Source: Lotus japonicus (lineage: Eukaryota > Streptophyta > Magnoliopsida > Fabales > Fabaceae). Taken from it: a DNA stretch of 64,000 nt. Under the pieces are notes generated by a model. It made no database searches. It worked only from the letters and a program-made list of their open reading frames with translations, and was not told the origin of the DNA. The DNA is taken from NCBI RefSeq assembly GCF_012489685.1, contig NC_080043.1, positions 32,396,743 through 32,460,742 of the forward strand. The letters run 5' to 3'. Below, piece after piece: positions 46,203-57,200 of this stretch. Position numbers and translations under genes: made by a program. Numbering within the stretch: the first letter of the stretch is position 1; every line of letters starts with the position of its first letter.

Positions 46203-48405
46203 ATCATCAAACAAAACATGAAGCTAATATATACTAGATGAATTCTTCCATATCAATTGTGAGAAAGCTAACTCTCTCTAAATACAATTTATTTTAGAAA
46301 TTTCAAGCACATTCTAAATTTTGTAGATAGTTTAAATTTTCACTGGATCAAATCTATTCCAAATTCTTGTAGAATAAGTTTTGGAAGTTTACTTTAACAA
46401 ATATAATGACGTTTTGAAGCAGCTACCACATACCAGTTTGTTGAAGAATTTAAGAACCTATGATTCTAAGCTTATTTAGCCATCTACAGATTTACTATGG
46501 ACAGTTTCCTTCTCCATACTTCATCAAAAGTTCCATTTTCTGAAACCAATTTGTTCTTCCTTAATACCTTACAAACTATCAATATCCCAACATACATCTT
46601 TCAACATGCTATTTTTAGACCACCGAACAACCACCAACTTGGTCCCTTATCATTATCATATTATTACTAGTGAACCATATACTACAAAGTATAAGTGTAC
46701 AACAGTACATTCAGTAACCATTAAATCCACCAATTTTCCACCATTATTCTATCCTAAGATCCTAGTCTATTCTTCCGATGTTATATTCTGCTTCCATGAT
46801 GGTCCCAAATAAGCTTTAACCATAAAAAATGCAACAAGTCACTATTAGGCTACTCCTGCATCAATATCAGATGCTTAGTGTTTCTAAACAATCACAAATC
46901 CTACAACTCAATCTCGCTGAATCCATCAAGATAAGAGCATTATTACTAACAACATGCTAAGAAGTAACAAACTTGCAAAAGAAAAATGTACCCCCTAAAG
47001 AACAGTACATTTGATTAAGCTAATAGAAAATCAAATTAATGTGCTACACCTGCCAAAATCTTCCATACCAATGGAAAAACTACAATTTTGTTTACAATTC
47101 TACATGAAAACAAGAAGCAACTAGCAATCCAGAATAGAAACAGCAAAAGGGCACACTTCACATGATGTAATGGCAAGAAAATAAGCATTATATAGTTATT
47201 ATCTTTATTGTCATTTATGAGTTTCAGGCTTTCAACATTCAAAACCAGCACCAAACACAACAATTCTATGAACAACAACTATGATACAACGAGTCGAAAT
47301 AGACCCTAAAGTTACAACATTAGAGGCAATGATCAACCAATGACCCAAATGGGTCTACAAAGATAATGATTCAGAATAAGAGTAACATATAACCACAAAA
47401 AACACATCATCGCTCAGCTGGAGCGCTTTGCGGAGGATGAGACCATGTTCCTCCAAAGGTAACGCCCACTGGCCATGTCCACGAAGGTCCAGAACCCAGA
47501 TTCTATTGCAGCCCTAACCTGAATCCCCAAATCTAGGGTTAATACAGAGAACCCAAAAATACAAAAAGACATATATTTATGAACATTGAAGCAAAAGGGT
47601 GAAATGGGTCAACCTTGGAATTTCCATTTGAAGAATCCTTTGAAGAATCTGCAACTTTGGGGTTCGCCAGAAGGGTAGAAACAACGTCGTCACCGTCGTC
47701 AACCAGTGGCTGAGCTCGTGTAACACCCCGATTTCGGTGGCGTCACTTTAGTAACCAAAATAAACTTAATGCGGAAAAACATGGATTATTTTTTTTTTGA
47801 TAATAACTAAGACAAGACTGAATTAAATAAAACCCAAATGCGAAAGGCAACATAACTAATATACAATATATATAGCATCCCCCGCTGTAAATAGCGACCT
47901 CGTCACGAGTAACCTCCAATGACGGAAAGTAGAAAAATGTAACGCCCGTAGGCAAAATGTACAATCCCAAAATGTTAGGTCAAGTGTCAGCAACACAAGC
48001 CCTCAAAAATAAGAATAAGTCAGAGCTAGGACACTAACACCCAACCTTAATAGACTCTAATCACCCATCCCCCATACTTCCAACATCGACTCCCATCTGG
48101 TCATGCATGAAGTCCGGGTCCACGTCGAAGGCTCAATAGTAGTCATTTCGCTACGGGTCTTCCCCGAACGACGAGGAATCACGGAAGAATCCACCAACGG
48201 CATCTGACAAAAAGGGCATACATAGCCCCCCAAACACAGGTAGCACGCGCAAGGGTCAACTTACGGAATATAGTATAGAGAATACAAGACAACAGGTAAA
48301 GTATAAGGGGTATAGATATATATGTTATATATATACATATAAGTTCTGCATTGTCTACCCTAAGGTTTAAACACAGCATGTTATCAACACTCTAGCACAA
48401 TTCCA

Positions 48406-48500
48406 TCATCAAAGCACATAACGATCTCTATCAACATCTACTCATCAAAACACATAACGATGTTTATCAACATCAACTCATCAAAACACATAACGATACA
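48406..48500. repeat. Tandem repeat of about 37 bp, near three units, in the LTR
   Basis: atcatcaaagcacataacga, ctcatcaaaacacataacga and ctcatcaaaacacataacga recur with tatcaacatc between them. Confidence 0.8.
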
Positions 48501-48745
48501 ATTAGAGTGCATGATATGTCAATGCAACGTCAATCTCGACGATTCCGGAAAGAGTAGGCTGGGCACGTTTGAGTCGGTCCTAACACTGGCATTGTGTCGA
48601 CCATAACCCCCGAGTGTCACTTACAACCTTGACATAGCCGGATCAGTCCTAACCTGCGGGTCGACTTTTCCCTCCGCTATGCCCGACAATCAACAGGTCG
48701 ATCCTAACCTCACGGTCGATCATATCCCCCGTCGATGTCCGAATT

Positions 48746-48895
48746 ACCCGAAGGCATAAACTGTACCCGAAGGCATAAACTGTACCCGAAGGCATAAACT
48801 GTACCCGAAGGCATAAACTGTACCCGAAGGTATAAACTGTACCCGAAGGCATAAACTGTACCCGAAGGCATAAACTGTACCCGAAGGCATAAACT
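48746..48895. repeat. 19-bp minisatellite, eight units, in the LTR
   Basis: The unit acccgaaggcataaactgt is repeated eight times with only one internal change (a t for c in unit 5). The near-perfect units suggest recent expansion. Not CRISPR: no spacers. Confidence 0.95.
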
Positions 48896-51800
48896 TAACT
48901 CATGATGATTCCTCGAATCATCCGACTCATCTCCATCCGATGGTCAAAAACTGCTCAGCGAGAAAAGAGTATCGACATACTCGAAAACTATCAGTCTCCC
49001 GGCTTATCCCTCGGATAGCCCAACGACATAACTGCTCCCACAGCACAAGAGTATCAACATACTCAAAACTTCTCAACTTTCTCAACACTTGGATCCGACG
49101 ACACTTCTCGTTTTCCAAAACTAAGATCTTCATCCCAAGCTTCCTTTCGAGGTTAACGCCATTACTTAAAGATTTAGAGGTTGTTTAATGTCTTATGAGT
49201 TTTCTTTTCAAAATAATATCCTTTTAATCTTATCGCGAATCTTATAAGTTCCCGGGATCTCCAAATCCCAAATGACTCCAGAGAATGTCTCGATCCATGA
49301 AAAACCATAACAAGGCCCGAATCTCATTCGTCCTATCAAACTTTCTCAAAACTCTCAAAATAAAATCGGCATGACCTGCCCGCTATTCTCGCTACTCAGA
49401 AACTCAGCTTTCATTGCAAACGCATAAATAACTCAGCCCAATCAACCAGCATGTCACATATCCACATATTATGCAATAACCACGTAGCACTTAGCATATA
49501 AAGCATGCACCACACATCCTAAATTACCCACATAGCACATAGCATGTAAGTCAATCTCAAAAACAGTCAGTAGATGAATCATCTACATTGTCAGCCGAAG
49601 CCTCAGAAAACATTTTACCAATCAAACACAAACAAGTGCATAAACAGTAAATCAAGTCGAATTCATCGACACCTAAAGCATTAACTAGCAAGGTAAGTTG
49701 CCCTTACCTCTAGTTATTCCAGCGTTCTCCTCAAACGTTCCTTCACAATGAGCTCCTTGATCTTCAGGAAATTCTTCAAAAGAACCTTTAAAGTAAAACC
49801 ACAGAATTCTATCAAAATCTATCGGAAACTAAGCTATCAATGCTCACTAAGGTTACACGAAGTAGTTCATACTCCGAGGTACGATAATCTAGCGCGAAAG
49901 GACAAGTTTTCGGAAAAGGAATTTTCCCCCTCCTCCTCTATAGGGCTCGGCCACTTTTCACAATTGTGGGGCTCGATTTTTCTTCGATCAAACTTGGTTC
50001 CTATGCTTTCATTAGCCGTAACTAAGGGTATTCTGAACTCGGAAAAATTATCGGATCAAAAACTGTCGCAGGGGTATTTTGGTCATGATTTTTAACTTAG
50101 AAATTTCAAAACTGAAATCCCAAAAACCAAATTTTGCAGGGACGTTACTAACGACGTTTATGACAACTAATCCTACTAACACTAAGCTAAGGCGATAGTT
50201 TTTTGCCTAAAGGTTGAAGCTTTACCTCAAAAACTCCAAAAATGGGTATTTAAGGCTAAAATTGATTCCGGCGGAATTCCGGCGACATAACGGAAAATCT
50301 AATCCGGCAGAAGTGATCTTGGGCACATATAGAAGAGGTTTAGAATCAGAAATGAAAGATTCAGGATAGTTTTGCAAAAACCCATAAACTATCCGCTCAG
50401 AAAACTCTACAGAAAAGCTATGGAAAAAGCGATCAGAGGTAAGGATTAGCGACTATACCTCGAAGCCTTGAAGTAGCAACTGATTGATCGACGATCAAGC
50501 AAACGATGAAGAAAATCTTCTCTTCTCCCTCCCTTGTAGAACTCGCGGCCTTGATGAAGAAAATGGAGGAAAATTTGAGTTTTTCTTCCTTTCTTTGCTA
50601 TATATAAAGGTTGGAAATTCGCGGGAAAATGAAAGTTTCGCGAATCTAATTTTTCCGGCGTCATACTCCGTGAATTAATAGATATGTTTTGGCGAAAGAA
50701 TTCCAAAACTAAAATGAGGTCTCTTTGTATTTTTGGCAACTAAAGCATAGTCGGTATAAAACTATTTTACCCGATAAGTTGCTTTTTGCATCGAATGTCG
50801 GAATGGAAAACTTCCTTCGGAAGAAAGATTGAAATCATCAAGAGAAATTCTAGGGTTTTGAAATACCAGGGATTCGGTTTCGGCAAACTTCCGATGATTG
50901 GAATCGGACGTTCGTAGATCCTAGAGTTTCGCCTCGAAACGATTGTGATATATGGAAAAAGAGAAGTTCTAACATTTCTCTGAAGATTTTTGGAATTAAC
51001 TTCCGTCGTGCCTAAAAGTGAAAATTAGCTATATACTAGGGTTTCTGACCTAGGTTTAAGCGTAAAACGATCGTGCTATAACTTTTATCGACTTCGATAC
51101 GATCCTTTGACTTTTCCTGAACTTTCTCCTTCATAAATTTATTTCATTTGGTAAACTCTTGTTCAGGTTTCCTTTCACGATACATCAAGCCTAATCGTAA
51201 ATGGAAATCTCTTCCACTTATTCTAAGCTTAAAACTTGGGTCTTACAGCTCGGAGGTTTCTGAGAACGAAGAAACCGGCGAGAGTTGCGAACAAGAAAAC
51301 CAGAATGATCCTCAGAGGACACATGGTTGATGGTTCCTTCTTTTTTTGGGTTTTTCTCAATCCCCTTTGTTGAGAATGTGATTGAGAAATGTGAGTTTGC
51401 AGAAACCCAGAAATCAACGAGAGATTACCATTGATAAATGATAATGCCCTTTAATTTTAAAGTGATTTTGTTCAAATTATTGAAATAAAAAATGACTTTG
51501 AGGGGGCTTAGTGGGCACCCAATAGAAAAAGAAAAGCTACATGTGGTTGGTGGCTTCCTTCAAATGAAAATTTAGTCAAATTCTTCATAAAAATGAAATG
51601 TTTATGATACTGAAAGTTGTTGGTTGCCATAGCCACAAACTTTGACAATGAAAATGAAAATATTATGCCAACTAATGTTTCCTATGACTTACAGATAATT
51701 TTTTAAGCACAAATTAACAAATTTCTTGTTTAAATTTATTTTTTAATGATGGTGATAGTGAGAGATTTTAATTTACACCTGAGTCCTGAACTGAAGCTAA

Positions 51801-52280
51801 CATTTTTTTTGGGTATTATTTGCAATTGCTGGATATTCATCCCTCATTTAGTTAAATAAAATCCGTTGAGCCTGCCTATAAATGGTTGTTCAAGATAGGA
51901 GTTGAGAGCTTCAAGCAACACCACATCCCTAGGAGCACTAGAATAGGTAGCATGAGTCAAAGCAAGACTTCCATCTCTCAATCCAGCAATGAGAAAAGAA
52001 AGGTCTTTGTCCCAAAAGAACAGAAGTAGCATTTCCCTTCCGCTGGACATGCACTTCATCTTAAATAGTAGCACCAATCTCTAAGGCTTGAAACAATAGA
52101 CCGAAACGATGTAGCATGGTGAACTTTTATTGCAGCTGTTGATTTCAATTTAAATTAGATGGACGGTTCATATTTTAAAATTTGACCTTGCCAACTTTTT
52201 AAGAAAATTGAGAGGCCCCATATACCTCACTGTGGCATTGGCACGACCAACCCTAGCCTCAGGGTGGGGGGGGGAGTGCA

Positions 52281-52856
52281 GTCAATGATATAATCATTTG
52301 AAGAAACCCATAAACCGAAATGAAATGGATTATATATTTCACATAGAGAACTAACAACAATCTAGCTTAACAAAAGGTATTAAAAGGCAAGTCCAATCAA
52401 GAATTAGCTATGACACTAACAAGCAGTCAATGATATAATCATTTGAAGAAACCCAAAAACCGAAATGAAATGGATTATATATTTCACATAGAGAACTAAC
52501 AACAATCTGGCTTAACAAAAGGTATTAAAAGGCAAGTCCAATCAAGAATTAGCTATGACACTAACAAGCAGTCAATGATATAATCATTTGAAGAAACCAT
52601 AAACCGAAATGAAATGGATTATATATTTCACATAGAGAACTAACAACAATCTGGCTTAACAAATGGTATTAAAAGGCAAGTCCAATCAAGAATTAGCTAT
52701 GACACTAACAAGCAGTCAATGATATATTCATTTGAAGAAACTCATAAACCGAAATGAAATGGATTATATATTTCACATAGAGAACTAACAACAATCTGGC
52801 TTAACAAAAGGTATTAAAAGGCAAGTCCAATCAAAAATTAGCTATGACACTAACAA
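52281..52856. repeat. 145-bp minisatellite, four units (copy 2)
   Basis: Units start at 52281, 52426, 52571 and 52715 (periods 145, 145, 144). One unit more than copy 1, and the preceding G run is shorter. Confidence 0.92.
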
Positions 52857-53751
52857 GGGGGAGCATATCTCATTCTGAATGTTTCACAACTTCGGAACCT
52901 CAACAGCCTTCATAATCAAGACAAGTTCCCATACTTGTTTGAGACAATCAGTGCTAGAAGAGAAAAACATTGACATGCCATTGCTTCCTAGAGATGCATA
53001 AACTAGATAGACCACCAGGAACTTAGAAGGATTTTTTGAAAGTTGCATCATTCACCAATGTATGAGTCATATATGTAGGACAATAGATCCAATTACCATA
53101 ATGTGTCAAATATGATACTCGTAAAAAATTAGCCTCAGATAATATTTCACATTAGAGTCTAACCATGCTTTACAATTCACTTGGCTAATATCTGAGACAC
53201 AGGATATAAGAGAATCAAGGTAAGACAAGCTAAAGACTAAAAAATATTGACATTTTGGAAATTTAGACTCTATTTGTCAGTTTATTTTTAATTTTTTCGT
53301 TGTTTTCAGTTGAAGAATTATTTTCATGGTCCCTGGTCCAAGATCTCGATTTCAAATGGATATAATGAGCCATGTTTGGATGCTTTTTTAAAAACAGAGT
53401 ATTGTCATCTGACAAAAGCTAGTGCAGAAAACTAATTTTGTCAAAAAAAGGTGATACCTGCTTCTAGAAACAGAGCAAAAGTATTATGACATTTATCAAA
53501 TATAATTTGACTAAGATACACCTAATATTGTGGAGTTGAGACATAACTAATCACACTCATATCCCCTTCCTAAAAAGTGAGTTTGGCTAATCATATCAAA
53601 CAAACAACTAACTGCACTTTGAAGCAACTACCTCAAACCAAAGTGAGTTTGGCTAATATCATCAAACAAAACATGAAGCTAATATATACTAGATGAATTC
53701 TTCCATATCAATTGTGAGAAAGCTAACTCTCTATAAAGACAATTTTATTTT

Positions 53752-54778
53752 GAGTAAAATACACTCACCCCCCTCAAGATTTGCAAAAATGACACTCCAC
53801 CCCATTCTTTTTAAAAATCTACACTCCACCCCATTTTTTATAAAGGCAAATTTTAGTGACGAAAACAAATTCCTCACTACTAAAAACTAATTACTAATTA
53901 GTAAAACTTTAAATAAATTTAATGCATATACACTATCATACATTAATTTATGAAAATAATTTTACTGAATTAAATTTAAAAAAACCATTCACTCTGTCTG
54001 TTAAGTCCACGTCCCATCTATCTCCAAATCATATTTCTCACCACAAACGGCCACCACCAAGCCTTTACTCCCTTTAACACGGCTCCACCGTCCCACAATG
54101 TGAAACCCCATGGCACCTCCATGCCTCAAAGTTTTGTTGCGACCTGAACCCCAGAACGTGAATCGCACATCCCTAAAGCCACTTGTTCAACTACTTCTTG
54201 TGAATTTCACCCCTTGAAGTTGTGAGCGAACGCTCTATTGGTCTTAGATATTGTTGGATTTTGTTAAAAACGATGCTCCACCGCCTCGTTGGGCTCTAAT
54301 AACCTCAGATCCACTTCATATTTTCATAATTTTGTTTCTCTATTTTCTTCACCCATTTGTGTTGCTTTTTTGGCCTACAACCCAATTTTGAAAATTGGAG
54401 GTATAAAGAGATTATTTTGATTAAAATTGAATTATTACCAAATATGAAAACACAAGCATGTTTCACTATGTTCGAGATATGGTTTGTAAATCGGGCAGGT
54501 GTGCTATTGCATAATTTGCATTATGAATTTACGGAGGAAAAACGCGATTGAGAGAATGAGGAGGATTGTGATGTTTTCATTTTTAAATTTATTGGATTAT
54601 ATTGATTTTTTTTTGAAATTATTGATTAACAATTTAAATAATAACTAATTATTAATGAAAAATATTTTTCGTCACTAAATTTGCCTCTATATAAAATGGG
54701 GTGGGATGTAGATTTTAGATAAGAATGGGGTGGAGTGTAATTCTAACAAACCTTAAGGGGGGTGAGTGTACTTTACTC
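53752..54778. mobile_element. Non-autonomous Mutator-like element (MULE), 1027 bp
   Basis: Long inverted ends of about 115 bp: the left starts gagtaaaatacactcacccc and the reversed right gagtaaagtacactcacccc, both followed by cactccaccccattctt and ggcaaatttagtgacgaaaa-like blocks. A perfect 9-bp target duplication ttttatttt flanks it (53743-53751, 54779-54787). The uninterrupted site is seen in copies 1 and 2. The centre (about 53990-54350) is less AT-rich and may be captured host sequence, but I recognise no gene in it. Confidence 0.92.
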
Positions 54779-55041
54779 TTTTATTTTAGAAATTTCAAGC
54801 ACATATTAAATTTTGTAGATAGTTTAAATTTTCACTGGACCAAATTCTTGTAGAATAGGTTCTGGAAGTTTACTTTAACAAACATAATGACGTTTTGAAG
54901 CAGCTACCACCTACCAGTTTCTTGAAGAATTTAAGAACCTATGATTCTAAGCTTATTTAGCCATCTACAGATTTACTATGGACAATTTCCTTCTCCATAC
55001 TTCATCAAAAGTTCCATTTTCAGAAACCAATTTGTTCTTCC

Positions 55042-55959
55042 TTAATACCCTTGTTTATTTCCGGCATTTTTCTTCTTGGCAGAATTTGAAGGAGATTCAA
55101 CTTCATGGCTTTTCCCTTTGCTAAATTCAGACCTCTTTTCTCTATTTCTATTCACTGAACCACTTTCATGATCATCATCAGTCCTAAGAAATTCCACTCT
55201 ACCCATCTCCTTTGCCTTGGTTTTATGCTTAGTAGTAACCAATACAACACTTTCCTTATTCTCCTTTACAAAGGGAGCAGAAAGCTTGGTTTGGGAGCCT
55301 GCATCCCTTGATTTATCAGCAACCCACATTGTACGGCGGTTTGTATTTCCTTCAACATGTTCATCTCTGACATGCTTCTCCCATTTGTTAAACGCAGTTT
55401 TCTTCCCATTTTCACCCATTCCATCCTTAGCATATACCCTCTTCTCCCTTCTAGGAGAATCGAAAGTTCTGAACTTTCCTCTCTCACCAAACCCCCTTTC
55501 ACACCGTTCTCACCCTGATTGCACTCCTTTCCATTCTCCCTTTTCCTTCGACCTCCACTTTCCTCTCTCACTAAACTCCCTTCCACTCCATTCTTCCCCC
55601 GATTGCGCTCCTCTCGATTCTACCCTTTCTTTCGACTTCCACCTAGACCCATTTTCTCTATCGCGAACTCCACCCCTTTCTCCCATTCCTTCCTTAGCAT
55701 ACACCCTCTTCTTCCACCCAGAAGAATCCATAGTTCTGAACTTTCCTCTCTCACCAAACTCCCTTCCACTCCATTCTTCCCCTGATTGCCCTCCTCTTGA
55801 TTCTACCCTTTTCTTCATCTTCCACTTAGACCCATTTTCTCTATCACGAACCCCATCTTTTCCAAAAGAACTTTCACCCCTTCTAGCTCTAATAGAAGTG
55901 CTCACTACAAGTTTAGGTCTCTTTTTAAGCCTCTCCCTTAAACTTGCTTCAGTGGCCAT
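55042..55959 (-). pseudogene. Basic/charged internal-repeat protein gene, truncated and with a stop
   Basis: From ATG at 55959 it reads MATEASLRERLKKRPKLVVS, then repeats rich in RDRENGS, KKRVESRG, QSGEEWSGREFGERGKF and KKRVYAKEGMGE. A TGA at 55512-55510 breaks the second repeat (VQSG-stop), but the same frame stays open to 55042, ending NKQGY-stop. The last codons GGG TAT TAA come from the segmental duplication, so the original C-terminus is lost. Very rich in Arg, Glu, Gly and Lys, so probably nucleic-acid-related, but I do not recognise the family. The long plus-strand ORF over it (55217-56122) is a compositional shadow. Confidence 0.55.
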
Positions 55960-56303
55960 TCTGCCCCGAAACTACACACTTTCTTACACTTTCCCAACAA
56001 TCTCAAAACACCACAGAAGCAAGAACACCCCACATGTGATTTTGTGTGCAACAAAGCAAAAAACAGGGTCAGAACGACCTGAAAATGAAGGGTTTAGAAG
56101 GAGAGAAAGCTACTTTGAGTGAAGTTCTGAAAATGGAGCATTCTCGCTGTGAAGGCGGTGATTCTGGAACCTAGGCTTTGGGCGGAACAAAGGTAGGACT
56201 TAGGAGTGTGTTGTATTGTGCTGTTTAAGTTTTTTCTTTTTCTTTTTCTTAGTGGATATACTGTGTTGTATATTTTTGGAATTCTTTTTGAGAAAAATGA
56301 TGA

Positions 56304-56440
56304 TGCACCGACGGTGTCAACCAATCAGATTTCAAGGATGTGCCACGTCAATTAATGAAATTAAATAAAAAGAGATATTTTCTCACATCCTTGAAATTTG
56401 ATTGGTTGACGGTGTAAAAAAACTTTACACCGTCAGTCCA
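56304..56440. mobile_element. Foldback MITE (caccgacggtgt ends)
   Basis: The left arm tgcaccgacggtgtcaacca and atttcaaggatgtg are matched in reverse by cacatccttgaaattt, gattggttgacggtgt and accgtcagtcca on the right. It forms a nearly complete hairpin around an AT-rich loop. About 137 bp. Confidence 0.8.
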
Positions 56441-56568
56441 TAGAAATTAAACCTATTATTTTTTGCATTTTTATTTATTTTCTTGCACATTTTTTTACAC
56501 ACTCAACCCAATTTTTAATTCTTATTGAACTCTAAGGTCGAAAAATCGATGATAAGGAGACACGCTTA

Positions 56569-56714
56569 TCCACGAAAGATAACTCAAGTGGTAAAAGATA
56601 AGGACATAAGAGTTGGGTGAGATAAACGGTGAAGGGTCCCAAATTCGAACCCGGAGGATAGATTAATTTACTAACATTTCTACGACTAACATTTGTCTAT
56701 AAAAAATAAAATAA
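56569..56714 (+). mobile_element. tRNA-derived SINE, 146 bp
   Basis: Internal promoter boxes are visible: box A-like taactcaagtggta (56579-56592) and box B-like aattcgaaccc (56642-56652), spaced as in plant SINEs. It ends in an A-rich tail. The element is flanked by a perfect 17-bp target duplication, ataaggagacacgctta (56552-56568 and 56715-56731). Confidence 0.9.
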
Positions 56715-56731
56715 ATAAGGAGACACGCTTA

Positions 56732-57200
56732 ATATTTGACATTTACTACACCTAAATTAAATAAGATTGTTTCAGTAGAGAAAATGTACGGTTTAAAACA
56801 CAATTATTATTTTCTTGATAAGAGGACTATTTTTTATTAATTTTAAAATATTAAATAAAATAAAGAGATATGCAAAGAAAAAAATGTGTAAAATGGACCT
56901 TTATTTTTTTTATTAATAATTCTTTATCAGTCATAGCAATTTTTTTTTGTTACATGATGAGGAGAAAAAAAAATATAACAACCGCCTTAAACGACTAAGA
57001 AGATAAGTCATTGTTCACATGGAGATTAAGCAACCGATGACAGCTGTTAAACGGGATGAAAAACATGATTTCCAAATGGAAAAAATAAAGCAGCACTAAC
57101 AAGTCAATCGACCACTAAATTAAAATGTTGGAATGGTTAGCGATTAATTTGAAATATGCATAATATGATTTTCTACCATATATCTAAACATGCATATAAT
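56732..57200. other. AT-rich spacer, nothing seen
   Basis: No ORF, RNA or repeat of note between the SINE and the long LTR. Confidence 0.6.

Larger units (their letters stand above)
47719..51247 (-). mobile_element. Solo LTR, 3529 bp, Ty3/gypsy (Ogre-like) type
   Basis: Terminal tgtaacacccc and gggtcttaca, flanked by a perfect 5-bp target duplication gctcg (47714-47718, 51248-51252). There is no internal second LTR, primer-binding site or pol coding, so it is a solo LTR. On the minus strand it begins tgtaagaccc, and a TATA-like ttatatata lies at about 50612-50604, which suggests minus orientation. A diverged relative lies at 60491 in the opposite orientation. LTRs this long occur in Ogre/Tat elements of plants; family assignment is inference. 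Confidence 0.85.
47414..51324 (-). pseudogene. Second copy of the small membrane protein gene, split by an LTR
   Basis: Exon 1 starts at 51324 (MCPLRIILVFLFATLAGFFV, then LRNLRA), is cut at 51248 by the solo LTR, and continues at 47718-47614 (after a 5-bp duplication). Exon 2 is 47518-47414 and is intact. Translation into the LTR adds VRPKF and stops. Before the insertion it would have encoded a near-identical 93-residue protein. The function is presumably carried by copy 1 (43633-44009). Confidence 0.88.
42421..55047. repeat. Tandem segmental duplication: two full copies and one partial
   Basis: Copy 1 runs 42421-46202, copy 2 46203-53657 and copy 3 53658-55047. All begin (at)catcaaacaaaacatgaag. 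Copies 1 and 2 match along their length apart from a 3529-bp solo LTR in copy 2 (47719-51247), single-base changes and a different number of 145-bp repeats. Without insertions the unit is about 3.8-3.9 kb. Copy 3 covers only the first 360 bp or so, is split by a MULE, and ends at cttaatacc/cttgttt inside another gene. Confidence 0.93.

Noticed and set aside
48746..48895. Possible CRISPR-like repeats
   Set aside because: The 19-bp units are directly adjacent with no spacers, inside a plant LTR. It is a minisatellite.
55217..56122. A 301-residue plus-strand ORF
   Set aside because: It lies antisense to the charged repeat gene on the minus strand. Its Ser/Pro/Leu/Phe composition is the mirror of Arg/Glu/Gly codons.
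56569..56660. A true tRNA gene
   Set aside because: The boxes fit, but no cloverleaf acceptor stem can be drawn and the unit has a SINE tail and target duplication.
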